Assembly (NCBI GenBank): GCA_964023275.1
Contig: OZ029916.1
Location: 20,678,064-20,742,063 of the forward strand
From: Norana najaformis
Taxonomy: Eukaryota; Annelida; Clitellata; Crassiclitellata; Hormogastridae
Direction: 5' to 3'
DNA: 64,000 bases
In this document: positions 25,960 to 37,345 of the stretch, piece by piece
How the letters are laid out: each line of letters starts with the position of its first letter
How positions within the stretch are numbered: position 1 is the first letter of the stretch
Program-made: the position numbers and the translations under genes
Notes under the pieces: model-generated
Database searches by the model: none
What the model was told of the DNA's origin: nothing
Seen by the model: only the letters and a program-made list of their open reading frames with translations

Positions 25960-27265
25960 TTCGGTGTATTTTTGGCTCTGTGTCTGATGTCTGTGGGGAG
26001 GAGGACTGTACGGATTCCTGTAGGCTCAATGTCCATCGGATCTCCAAATGTCTATAGGAACTTCTCATCGGACGAATGCGTTGCCGACAGTTGCCTTCTA
26101 ACTCTTAATGAAGATCTGACACGAAATCTCGTCGAAAACTCATCGCGGCGCTCTGTCCTGCGAGATCTCGCAGGATATTCTCGTGTTTCGATAACGCAAT
26201 GTCTCCCATTGGCTTTCTGTCTGCCGATGGTCAGTCGTCGACAATTGAATGAAGAATTGGTATACAGCGTCACGACGGATGCGGCAAATAAGGGAGTGAG
26301 ACGGACAGTGAGGGAATCAGATTGACTGGCCCGGTGAGGGTGACAAATGGGGGTGAGACAAGGAGGGTGGTTGGGATTAACTTCAAGATCAGGAACAATG
26401 AGGCCGTATATTTCATTCATTTTACTTGTCCGATCGACGGCTGAGGCTAACGGACCGACCATTCAACTGATTCGACGTATAGCAATCTCCGAGGAATCCA
26501 AATGGATATACTGCGAAAAAGAAGAAGGAGAAAAAGAAGAAAGAGGTTTCGGTGAACAGGAGTGGCAGGAAGAAAAAACGGTCTCAGACGGGCGGAAGAA
26601 GTGAAATGAAGAAAAGGTGAATTCGCTCAAGCACCCAGTTACTGGAAAATTGTGAAGGTTGGCAGAACATTTTAAAGTTTGCCTCTGATTGATCAACTGA
26701 ACGATGGATTGGCCGCGGGTTTCATCCGTTGTTAGATGAATCGATTCTGCATCACGATAACGGTTCATGAATTAGCTTAGATTTGATTTGATTAGATTGG
26801 TTTGATAAGAGTTGATTAGATTAGATTATATTAGATTGCTTAGTTTAGATTAGATTACATTAGATTAGATTAATCGATGAATGTTGCATTAATTGATGAG
26901 TGAATCGAAGCATAAGCTATTCATATTGGACTGATCGAAGAAGCAATACATTGGCCGCTTGATCAATTGATTGATTGATTGAAGCAATAATTGATTTAAT
27001 TTTGGATCTATTGATGAATGGATGTAACCAAGTGCTTTGCGACAATTTAAGACAAGAATTTTAAATTTTAGATCCCTCGTTGGCTGTTAGCCTTATCCTT
27101 CTCTGCTTTGTCATGTAAATTTTCTTACCAAACTCTACTGAATTCAGTGGATATGTGACCTTGCCAAAAATAGGAATTTGATTAGATGAAGATTGACCAT
27201 AACATATATACAGGGAAGGTGTAGGGAACCAGCGTCGCGGCGTCTGAGCTTCATTTTTCAAAATC
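25960..27265. other. Anonymous DNA between minisatellite and LINE
   Basis: Frames on both strands at 25.93-26.46 kb overlap and have no motifs. A degenerate GATTAGATTA tract lies at about 26770-26870. Confidence 0.4.
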
Positions 27266-27357
27266 TGTATTTTCTATTTTTTCGGCGTCTATTTTGAATT
27301 TGTTAAATTTCCTTTATTACTGGATTTATGCTCTGTTTTTGGTGAGTCCGTTCCGAT

Positions 27358-28104
27358 TTGTTTAAACCTTTAATCAACTTAAGATTCGTCTATTTAGTCC
27401 TTTTTACACCCATTCTTCGCCTTGCGTCTTTACCTTCCGCCATTTTGGCTTCATCTAACTGTCACGTCATCTTAGGTCACAAAATGTTTAACTCAATCAT
27501 TCTCCTTATTTTCGGCCTACGTTGCATGATTGCCTTCCTTATCAGTTCCCAACCCCTCCACACCGGCTTGCCCTACATTATTCCAACAGCCAAACATTTT
27601 TACTGCGCCCAATTTGGCACAGCGACAATGCAGTATGGACATACGTGTTTCATTCCTTTATCGTTCTTCCTAACTTCATCTCTCAGGCGACCACCGCAGC
27701 ACCTCACCCGCCATACTATCTTCAACATACCAATCCTGCTTTCCGGGGACATCCACCCAAATCCTGGCCCACTGGATTTTTATTCATGTCCTCCTCTCTC
27801 ACCTCCTCTTACCTATCCTCCTTCTCCTTCTAGAATTTCATCCTCCAGGATCCTCGACAATGCTCACAATACAGACAATAGTCGCTTCTTAATTTGCACG
27901 CTAAATATCCGATCTTTATTGCATCCTGCACATTCCCAAGAAATTAGTGATATAGCCCTCTCTTCTCACCCGCCTGACATATTTGCCTTATCTGAAACCT
28001 GGTTTAATCTAAACACCACTCTTGCTCAATATGAAGACTTTTCCTCCTGGCAACCATCTTTACAGTACACCTCGCCCCTGCAAATCATCTTCCCCCTCCC
28101 ATAA
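27358..28104 (+). pseudogene. LINE ORF2 5' part with 2A-like motif and endonuclease start
   Basis: Open frame with a hydrophobic N-terminal region (LINLRFVYLVLFTPILRLAS), then ILLSGDIHPNPGP at about codon 133, a 2A-like ribosome-skipping motif in which His replaces the usual Glu, then the start of the endonuclease (FLICTLNIRSL, IFALSETWFN). It runs out of frame at about 28.08 kb, where the next frame takes over. Confidence 0.8.
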
Positions 28105-29269
28105 AAATCCAACTGGAGGTGGTATTGCCTTTCTGACCCGAGAACCTGCCACAGTTTTAGACTCACCTGGTTACTGTTTCCACTCGTTTGAATGTGCATC
28201 AATTACACTTAAACTTCCTCAAACAAATTTGACTATCTTCAATGTATATCTCCCTCCATCCTCCTCTTTATATTCAAGTCCTCCATCCGTCTTTTTGAAA
28301 GAATTTACCACCCTCCTCTCCACTGCCTCCACAACACCTCGTGAATTTCTGATTAAAGGTGACTTCAATATACATGTCGATAACCCCTCTGACACATTTG
28401 CTTCTGAATTCCTCAACCTATTGTCCTCAACTAATCTGGTTCAACATGTCAAATTCCCCACCCACATTCACAATCACACACTTGACCTTATTATCACATC
28501 ATCATTCTCCACTCTATCACCTGATATATCTTTTTCTTTTGACACACCATCTGCATCTGATCATTGCCCCATTTTTACATGTTTTAACATTCTTCCGACT
28601 CCACGTCCTGATCCTGTCTTTCATTCTTTCCGTCACGTTAGTTCAATAAATATTGAAGCCTTCATACAAGATATTTTCTGTTCTGACCTCGTTTTAAATC
28701 CACCCTCTTCCCTTGATGACCTTCTGTCTTCCTACAACACCACTCTTTCCACCAACCTTGACAAACATGCTCCTATTATTACCAAATCCAGCTCTCACTC
28801 TAACAATCCTTGGTTCAATTCTTACCTCCAGGCCTTCAAATCTTTCCGGCGACGCCTTGAGCGCACTTACAAACGCACCCGGGATCCTCAACTTCTTTCT
28901 GCCCTTAAATCTGCCACAAATAAATACCATCACCTTCTTATTGCAGCTAAACAGAGTTCTTACTCCTCTCTAGTTCGTTCTCGATCCTCTAGCCCTCGCC
29001 TACTCGAAAACCATAAACCAACTCCTCCATCCAAACTCAGCCCACTTCCAAATTCTCTTCCATCTTCTTCAATAGTCGACTCGTTCTATTCTTACTTTTC
29101 GAACAAAATTGGTACCCTCCGTCTTTCTCTTCAATCTCTCCTTTCCAAAACCACCAATAACCAATCTGATGATGCTCTTTCCCCCACTCATGACTCCCAC
29201 CCTCCCCACCTCGATCCTCATTATCTGTCTTTCAACCCACTTCAGAGTCTGAAATATTACACGTGTTAA
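28022..29269 (+). pseudogene. LINE ORF2 middle part, APE endonuclease and linker
   Basis: Continues the endonuclease in frame +2 relative to the preceding part: GGIAFLTREPATVL, FLIKGDFNIHVDNPSD, LDLIITSS, SASDHCPIFT. A basic linker follows (FRRRLERTYKRTRDP) before the RT domain. It ends at a TAA after LKYYTC; the RT continues in another frame (LKSLPNKQCELDPIPTSLLK). Confidence 0.85.
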
Positions 29270-30924
29270 AATCACTTCCAAACAAACAGTGCGAACTTGA
29301 CCCTATACCCACCTCCTTACTGAAAGACTGTGCATCTGTCCTTGCCCAATCATTACCAAAATAGTTAATCTCTCCTTATCTATGGGTAATTTCCCTCTCC
29401 TATTCAAGCACTCTCTTGTTACCCCTCTTCTCAAGAACTCATCTCTTGACAAGGAAAATCCTTTCGAACTACCGGCCTGTTTCTAACCTGACTTTCATCT
29501 CCAAATTAACTGAACGGATTGTCCTCTCTCGAATCAATGACTATTTAGCTTCTAACTCACTCATTAACCCACACCAGTCTGGTTTTACTAAACGCCACTC
29601 AGCCGACTCTGCTGACATCTCTCTACAACAAGCTTGTTTCTGCCATTTCTCATCAACAGGTTTCTTGCCTCTGTCTCCTTGATATCTCTGCAGCCTTCGA
29701 CACCATAGATCACAATATCTTACTCCACCGACTTTCAACCTGGTTTGGTTTTGCTGACACTGCTCTCCTATGGATACAGTCTTATCTTCCTCCCGCTCTT
29801 TCTCTGTTAAAACTTCGGAAGCCTCTTCTAAGTGATGCCCTCTCACTTGCGGAGTTCCACAAGGCTCCGTTCTTGGACCTCTTCTGTTTATCCTCTACAC
29901 TACCCCACTCAGTTCACTTATTAAAGCATCCTCCGTTGACCATCACCTCTATGCTGATGACACTCAACTATTCATCTCTTTCTCTCCAAATTGTTTTAAC
30001 GACTCTGTAAATCATCTTCTTTGTGTGGTTAAACAAATCTCCTCCTGGATGACGTCTAGTCTCTTATTCCTGAACCCATCTAAAACTGAATTCATACTTA
30101 TAGGCCTACGTGACCAGCTCAAGAAAATTCCTGACCCCTCTATCTCCCTCAGCCTGGACTCTGCCTTCACCCACACTTTTAATGCTAATTCTCCTGTCCG
30201 CAATTTAGGTGTAATATTCGACCAAAACCTCTCCTTTTCTGATCATATCACCCATCTTTCCCGCTCTTGCTTCATGGATATCCGTGACCTCCGCAGAATC
30301 CGCCCTATGCTTGACTTCAAAACTGCTTCTACAATTGCTACATCCATAGTCCATGCAAAACTTGATTACTGTAATTCACTTTTCCTCAATATAGACAAAA
30401 CCCAGATATATCGCCTTCAAGGGATTCAGAATGCTCTCGCTCGTGCCGCCACCAAATCTCTCAAATACCGTCACATCACTCCTGTTCTAAAATCACTGCA
30501 CTGGCTTAAAATACCAGAACGAATAGAGTACAAGGTTTTATCCCTCACCTACAACACACTTCAATCCTCTCAACCCTCCTATTTTCGTCAGTTATTTACA
30601 ATCCAATCATTCCGTTCAACCCGCTCCTCATCTTTCCTAACACTTCTTCGCCCTCCCGTCACCTCATCCTTAAAATTTGGAAATCGCTCCATAGCCATAG
30701 CTGCCCCACCCCTCTGGAATAAACTCCCGTCAGAATTACGACAAATATCTGGTCCATCATACGGACTCACCAACACTTCACCTCTTTCAGTTTCTGCCCA
30801 AGTCTTTCACTCAAGACTGAAAACACTTCTTTTCCAAAAATCTTATCCTGATTCTTCTCTTTTCCTTATCACTCTTCTCGCTTCAGTTTCAAACATCATC
30901 CACCGTAGCCGTCCGACTGTCTGA
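29270..30924 (+). pseudogene. LINE ORF2 reverse transcriptase, frameshifted
   Basis: RT domain spread over three frames. The segment up to GFTKRHSADSA is in frame 1, the AFDTIDH palm block in frame 2, and CGVPQG through YADD and the C-terminal region in frame 1 again. The YADD catalytic pair is intact, but the frameshifts and the stop at 29358 make it non-functional as read. The final 299 codons from 30025 are unbroken. Confidence 0.88.
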
Positions 30925-31144
30925 CTGCCTGACTCCTGGAGAGTCAGGATCTTGACCTGGAACCGAACCCTTTTGCCTAGCGATTTTGTTTGACCGAGCG
31001 CCTGTGAATAAGCTGGTTCCCGCGACTTAGCTTTCGTTGAGCGCTGTAGAAATCTCGAGATTACGATTACGATTACAGTATATAGAACATTAAGTTCTAG
31101 TATCTATGCTAGCAATTCTTTGCCTAAAAATTATACTGTGTGGT

Positions 31145-31262
31145 GATGGAGGGAACTCACCGCCAAAAAACTAGAGCAGGGTCATTACACGGAGTCCAAA
31201 CCAAGTCCAGACCAAGCGCGCGATAGACTAATAGACTACACCCCGCCACCGTGTTGCCTCTG
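31145..31262 (-). mobile_element. tRNA-derived SINE, family 2 copy B (decayed)
   Basis: The reverse complement starts GCAACACGGTGGCGGGGTG, retains GGTTTGGACTCCGTGTAATG and GACCCTGCTCTAGTT, in the same order as the family 2 copy at 4.3 kb. It sits 70 bases past the LINE 3' end. Confidence 0.55.
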
Positions 31263-31844
31263 TGAAATATTACACATTCTCGTAGCAGGTGCAATAAGAG
31301 AATTACAAGAGGCATAGAGATAAGCAGTCAGTAATAAATTTCAAATCTTAGGCCATCCTGAACCAGTCTGCATGATAAGCATGGTGTCTGTATGCGCGAA
31401 GGTGGGAGCGATAAACTTAAAGTTTTAAAGAAAGCTGTGAGGATTGACCCCGGATGGTATGTCGTTGTAAGCGTGATCAGTGCTGCTAAGTGCTGGTTGG
31501 CTGTTGTCCTCCGTATGCTTGTTTCAAGGTCAAATTGCCATCTCCTCCACATCCATGACCCACCTCCGTTTGCCCTATAAAACACACCACCCTTTGGCTA
31601 CGAATCTAGACGTATATATGATATATTTGTTCAGCGCTTTCTTCAAAGTGCAAGTGTACTTTAGCATCGACTATTAGATTGCGTGCTCTGTATTAAATGG
31701 CGTGTTTATTTATTTATTGAAGAAAATCAGAAAGAAAAGATTACTCATGCGGATGTGTGGGATAGTGGGTTTATTGGAAGAAATGGAGAAATGAAGGGCA
31801 TGGAAGGAAGCAAGAGGAAAGGATGGATGAAAATGGATTGATGG

Positions 31845-31895
31845 GTGGGTGGGAGGGTGGATGGATGGATGGATGGATGGATCCGTCGATGGGTC
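31845..31895. repeat. (GGAT)n microsatellite
   Basis: GGTGGATGGATGGATGGATG run. Confidence 0.85.
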
Positions 31896-32700
31896 AAAGG
31901 ATCAATCGGTCCACGGATCATCGGTTAAAGAGACGAAGAGACAGACCGAAGGACGGATGGATAAACTGTAGAAGAGAAGGATTCTGGAAGGGGCGGTTTG
32001 CTTAGTGGGCCGAGTTCTTGGTTCATTCCTTATTAAACACCCGCCGTCACATTAGCAGATCGAGTCAGCACTTGAAGAAGGATTGCAGAGGAAACGTTTG
32101 TCAGAGTGAGGGAGAGGACCGTTGACTGCCGAACTGGGCTCAGCGTCGGTGAAAGAAATTGGCTTCTGTCGCGAATTCGGTCACACATAATTGATAATAC
32201 ACCCCAAGTGTCTATTTTCTATTGTTCTATTCACAATGTTTATTTGCAGCTTGATATTTACAGACTCTTCTTAGGTCATGATTAACAGCGACTGTTATGC
32301 AATTCTACGCAGAAAAGACACCAAAACAAAATCTCACAAAAACGCAAAACGTAGTCATACGGACGCAGTAGAAGACTCGGACACCAGGCGTTATCTCAGC
32401 TTCCGTTCGCCATCTCCATCAACCGGTACGAACCAGTCAGAACCGCCATGAACTTGAGACCCAACCTTAAAGGGAGAAGGCATCCACCCTCAAGCGTTTC
32501 CCGAGCTTTGGCTTGGGAGCGCGGTAAGACCTTTAACGGTTTTTACACCAAAAATGCTGTTGGACGGGAAACCTCAGGATTTCCACTAACACCATGTTAC
32601 ATCTGCTCATTTATTTAGACATTATTACTATATGTATATAAATGTAGCAAAACGCTACATTGATGTGGACCTCTTTCTCTACAAATTTCTTACAACTTTT

Positions 32701-32820
32701 GTCTACTCCAGTGAAGACGGCCGAGTGATCTACAAATATTGTTGGAGAGAAGTCTACACATGATGGCCAATGAGCCAAAACTCAACATCAGGTGTTGAGC
32801 CCAAGTCTTCACTTGTAGAC
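32701..32820. repeat. 120-bp inverted repeat pair
   Basis: GTCTACTCCAGTGAAGAC (32701-32718) pairs with GTCTTCACTTGTAGAC (32805-32820); the loop is about 86 bases. Confidence 0.6.
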
Positions 32821-34627
32821 CGATTCTGTACACTGTTTTTTCGAGAACATAAAAGTGTAATTAATAAATATTACTTCGTAAAGGAGAAAATATTTTGAGT
32901 ATTTCATTTTGCTGCAAATGCACACCAAAACCTTTCAAATTCAGAATGATTTCTTATTTTTGGAGCTGTTTCTTAGGCTATGAACGGATAATGCGCAGAT
33001 ATCTACCGACTCAGACAAGATTTGAAGCTGACAGAGCGCTACGTAACAGGGGTCATAGAGACGGCTTTTTGCCTCTGGGACCCGGATTCAACTCTCGGGC
33101 CCTTCATGTGAAATCCACAAGGATCATACTGTCGAACAGCGCGCAACCTCGGAGCCCATCGCCTGCGATCTGAGTTTCTCCTGAAATCCAACATTCGCTA
33201 CCCATCCTAGAGGTCCAGAAGTGCTGTATTGTATCTTATGCACAAAGTAAAAATGCCCGGGATGGACAACTTTCCAGTTCCTGCTTGATGTTCCCCAGAT
33301 TTTGAAGCGTGGATGTGCCAATGGACGCATTAGTTAATGCACGCTCAGCCTCCCATTAAGCTATCAGGGTGTTGTCGTCTTCTTATACATGCAAATTTCC
33401 AGAGCAGAAAGATACTTCGGAGCGGATTTTGCCTTCGAGGTGTTTTGCTGAAGCTCAGATGTCCGTAGCAATAGCATGCAACTCAATATCTGCACAACCT
33501 TTGCTAACGGACTGTATGGCGGCCCAGTGAATCGAATCCCGTGAAATCAACATTTTGCCAGCAGAGATAACAGAGGTAAAGTGATAACAGCAGAGGCAAG
33601 TTGTTAAGTAGCGGTAATTTGATTCTGCCGCAGACCTTACGGGTGGATCTGGATTTTTGTCTTCATTGCAATGTATCTCGTTGCGATAAGCTAGAGTCTT
33701 GTTCGACGGATATCGTTTCTCTCTCGCCTTGCAAATGTCCGCCAGAGGTCGCTGCCTACAGCGCCTTTGCTGCTGCTCTGCTACTTTGAACCGAAAAAGA
33801 ATGCTGCTGCTGCCGCAATCATTTCCGCTTTGACACAGTTTTCGCTTAAAACTGTCGAAACGGTCGTCGCCCGAAACCGAATTTTTACGGCGCCCGGTTT
33901 CGTTCGGTCAAAGTTGCCATGTTAATGCGGGACAAAGCGCTGCTAAACTCTCAGCGCTTTTTAGCTAAGCGATCATAAGAATAGCTGCAGTGCCCGGATG
34001 AAGCAACGATAGCTTTATTTATAGCGGACGAGGCACGTGACCCGAAACTCTGACTGCCTGGGTCGGTGGATATGACGTAACGACTAAACCGTACCGAGTG
34101 GGATACGAGGCGTCATCACATAATTTTTGACCACACGATATCAAAACACTTCTTACATATGTATGTGTGTGTATGGCTACTCATGTTGCCCCTTTTAGGA
34201 ACCTCAAAACGCTCTACTGTTAGCATACCTCTGTACTGCGCCTATGTGAGAATGCATTTTCATAACTACCCCGCTTATTTATCTATTTCAAAAGAATGGG
34301 AAAGGTCACGACAGCGAGCACACGCAAGCGCAAGCCGTTCAGCTGGACGATAATCTCTGTATCTGACTCAGTTTCTGCTTTAAACTCAATTGCAGATAAC
34401 GCAATACGCTCACGTAACCAGCAATACTGGCCGAGACTGGCACCCCGACGACAGCCTATGGTACATATTGATGCAGTGATTAGGAACATAAGATGCCGCC
34501 ATGGATAAGGTTAAATTCCTCTTCAGGAAAGCCATTTAATTCCAGTTCCACCTTGAGTGCTATTAATAACAACGATAATTCTCCACATGCACATTTACAT
34601 AATTCGTACAGTTATGAGTCCAGTGTC

Positions 34628-34865
34628 CAGTGTTTTTTCAGACGGAACGCTCCGGAACGGCGTTCCGGCACCTTTTTTCGGCTGATAAAAAAATAATTGA
34701 GTTTTTAATGAAAGAATTGTGTCACTAAGTTATTTTAACTATGCAATATAGTGTAACTTTTTAAAATTCAAATTCAATGTTTACAACTGTACACTGTATG
34801 AAATTTTAGTACAAAATTCCATAATAGTTCAGTACCAGAACCTTTTTTTCTAGAAAAAAGCACTG
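34628..34865. mobile_element. hAT-like MITE, 238 bp
   Basis: Ends are CAGTGTTTTTTCAGA (left) and, on the reverse complement of the right end, CAGTGCTTTTTTCTAGA. The flanking 8-mers CCAGTGTC (34620-34627) and CCGGTGTC (34866-34873) match at 7 of 8 positions, the 8-bp target-site duplication characteristic of hAT elements. There is an internal GC-rich palindrome (GGAACGCTCCGGAACGGCGT) near the left end, and no open frame. It is non-autonomous. Confidence 0.8.
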
Positions 34866-34874
34866 CCGGTGTCT

Positions 34875-35900
34875 AATACAAATTTCGAATCTTACTCCAC
34901 CCATTGTCGTTTTCTCTAACTGCCAGCATGGAGGGAGTCTAAGCACCTGCAGTTGCGGTTATTGCCGAAGTAATTTGGCGCCAGTGTTGCATCTTAAGAC
35001 AGCCTGACGACCCTGCGATCAACGGCTGCGGCGGCGTTGAGGCCGACTTCAGCTGTCGCGGCCTCTTTGTCCTGTTCTGGTATGTGGCCCGGTCTGTCGG
35101 TCGGTCGGTTGGTCGGTCCATCGACACATCGGACGGAGGTGGGCGGAGGTGGTTCTAGTCGACGAGGAACGATTCACGGGAGGCGGATGTTGAAGACGAT
35201 TGGCCGTGAAGAACAGAAGGGCCCTTCGCAGGACTTGCACTGTACACGACCAAACGCTTTACAGATGTCTTTGAATTACACAGGAATATATCTTGCAATA
35301 AACCTATTTAAATGACATTATGTATATATATATATATATATGTCATATATATACGTCAATGCGTTTCGCTTTCGCTTTCCCTTAGAGCTCGTTAAACTGA
35401 CCATAAAAAGCTGGACAAAATTTAGAGTTTGCTGCTAATACCGAGTTTTGTCACGTTGCATCATACTGTATATTTCTTCTAGAAAAGAAATTAAGCAACT
35501 GCACTTTTCATCTAACGTATCGTACTTTCCTCCCAACAGCCAATGCGGCCTGTTGATGCAGCTGCCGCTTAGCATCTTGCACAGTGAACCAACGAACTCT
35601 GAGTGATCCAGAGGCAATCAGCAAGAATGACAACCAGAAAAAGACTTAATCACTGATCACGTGACCTTCTCTGGAGACCGGAAGTTGGCCGGATATGACA
35701 TTTCACTTTGTCTGCCGGCGCCGGTAGATAAATGGCGTCATCTAGGGCCGCACTGAACCTTGCGCGCGCAACCTTTGACCCGCCATAGGAGAGGGTCAAC
35801 TGTTAGGGAGAAGGACGAGGCAGGAAATTAAGGAGAAGTAGCTGGAGGAAACATAAGCTGACATAACAGACATAAGCTGGAGAATGGCGACGATCGTCGA
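34875..35900. other. Anonymous intergenic DNA
   Basis: Contains a GGTCGGTCGG run at about 35095-35120 and a TA run at 35325. No gene seen. Confidence 0.4.
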
Positions 35901-35904
35901 GCAG

Positions 35905-36460
35905 GAGCTAGGAATGGAACAGAAGGAAGGGCGAGAGGAAGTACGAGGAGGAGGGGAAGAAGGGAGGAGGAGGAGGAAGAGGATATGAATAGGAGGAAGA
36001 GGAGGAAGTTGATGATAATGAGTAGATATAGAATGTGGAAAGCTGAAATTGAATTAGGATGAGAGAAGAATGAAACAGTAATAGAGATAAGAAAAATTTG
36101 TGCGAAACGATACAGAAAGAAGAGAGGAGGAGGTGTAAGAGTAGGAGGATTAAGAGGAGGAGGAGGAGGAATAAGACAAAGACATAAGGAGAAGAAAAGA
36201 ATAGAGGGAGGATAATGAAGAGGAAGAAATCCATCATAGGAGGATTAGGAGAAGTAGTTGAAGAAGAACGATATTGTGTACCAGGAGACATTAACAAGGC
36301 GGAAAAGTAGGCTAAGGATAATAGGAGACGAAGGATTAAGGAAAAGAAAGAGCTGAAGGACGAAGAAAAGTCATTAGTTAGAGGAATAAGAGGGAGATTA
36401 TAAGTAATAGTAAGCGAAATAACAGCAGAAGAATGAGGAGGAAGAAGAGAAGGAGGATGC
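35905..36460. repeat. Purine-rich tract (GAGGAAGA-type)
   Basis: Degenerate GGAGGAAGAAG repeats on the plus strand; a long minus-strand Ser/Leu/Phe frame here is an artefact of composition. Confidence 0.85.
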
Positions 36461-36675
36461 GGGGCATGGTGCAACACATATACATGGTTAAAATGCTTGG
36501 CTGTCTCCTTGTCCAATTCCACGGAAGACTAGTTGAAAAATGATGCTGTCAACCGAATGAATTGTGCGGCAAACGACCAACCCACGCACGCGTCCGCCTA
36601 TAATCTTGGCCCCGTGTGTCTGACGATGTCTTCGTGCCTGTATCGGTCCTTACATCGTTTCCTCTGTCTCTGTTC

Positions 36676-36960
36676 GCAGAGTCCGTCAATGTATCGGTCG
36701 TTGTATCGGTGGATGTATCGGTCGATGTATCTGACTTTGTATCTGTAGTTCTATCGGTCGACGTATCGGTCGATGTATCTGACTTTGTAACGGTCGTTGT
36801 ATCGGTGGATGTATCGGTCGATGTATCTGACTTTGTAACGGTCGTTGTATCGGTGGATGTATCGGTCGATGTATCTGACTTTGTATCTGTAGTTCTATCG
36901 GTCGACGTATCGGTCGATGTATCTGACTTTGTATCGGTCGTTGTATCGGTCGATGTGCCG
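36676..36960. repeat. 48-bp minisatellite built from 12-bp subunits
   Basis: Subunits GTATCGGTCGAT, GTATCTGACTTT and GTAACGGTCGTT repeat with a 48-bp period. Because 48 is divisible by three, one plus-strand frame reads VSVDVSVDVSDFVTVV over and over from 36616 to 37071. No signal peptide or homology is seen, so this is treated as a repeat. Confidence 0.85.
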
Positions 36961-37073
36961 ATGTGTTTGTTGATGCTTATAAATTCCTTGAAGGCAGCTA
37001 CAGGTTCGAACTATTCCAATAATTTAGGATCAACGTTAGTTGGGTATATGCCCGTGCAGCCTCCCCGCTGAGT

Positions 37074-37099
<26 letters not shown>

Positions 37100-37108
<9 letters not shown>

Positions 37109-37156
37109 CACTGCTGAGAGAACAGCCTCTCCTGTCGAATAATATACTGTATATTT

Positions 37157-37188
<32 letters not shown>

Positions 37189-37345
37189 GTCACTGCAGGG
37201 AGACCAAATGGCCATCAGGCCACTGTATAAATGTTTGTAATAGATATGTATATGTGTACGAATATATATATATATATATATATGTATACATGCATATAAA
37301 ATTTAAGCAAGTCACCGCTGCGAGACCAGGGTACCCTCAGGCCAT
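37100..37345. repeat. Three diverged copies of a 40-bp motif between TA runs
   Basis: GTCACTGCTGAGAGAACAGC (37107), GTCACTGCAGGGAGACCA with GCCATCAGGCCACTG (about 37190) and GTCACCGCTGCGAGACCAGG with CCTCAGGCCATTG (about 37310), each separated by (TA)n runs. Confidence 0.6.

Larger units (their letters stand above)
21948..25960. repeat. 4-kb minisatellite of 40-bp and 31-bp units
   Basis: Roughly a hundred units. The long unit is 40 bp (GATCTAGTGTCTTTTGTGTA then TTTTTGTGTATTTGTATAGT). The short unit is 31 bp and lacks the 9-bp CTTTTGTGT-type segment, reading GATCTTGTGTATTTTTGTGT then ATTTGTATAGT. A third form has ATCTTGTGT in place of CTTTTGTGT. Small frames on the minus strand (rich in YTNTQKYTKDTRSL) are artefacts of the repeat. 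It contains a 295-bp duplicated block and a 150-bp condensed block, listed separately. Confidence 0.95.
27270..31077 (+). mobile_element. Non-LTR retrotransposon, L2/CR1-like, near full length, inactivated
   Basis: Plus-strand LINE with APE-type endonuclease and reverse transcriptase in the usual order. Endonuclease motifs LNIRSL, SETW, KGDFNIHVD and SASDHCPI lie in 27.9-28.6 kb. RT motifs are [82 protein letters not shown] at 29947 onward and [17 protein letters not shown], followed by the [20 protein letters not shown] and [10 protein letters not shown] tail typical of CR1/L2 ORF2. The 3' end is an (ATTACG)n tail at 31060-31077, with no poly(A). The frame breaks at least four times (about 28.08, 29.36, 29.65 and 29.85 kb). 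The 5' end is uncertain (about 27.27-27.36 kb). No clear target-site duplication was found. Confidence 0.93.
31265..34620. other. Anonymous intergenic DNA
   Basis: No conserved coding. Holds the 120-bp inverted repeat at 32.7 kb and possible decayed B-box-like words near 33085 and 33535. Confidence 0.4.

Noticed and set aside
21948-25960. CRISPR-like array of regular repeats
   Set aside because: No unique spacers: units are end-to-end variants of one sequence, and the DNA is eukaryotic.
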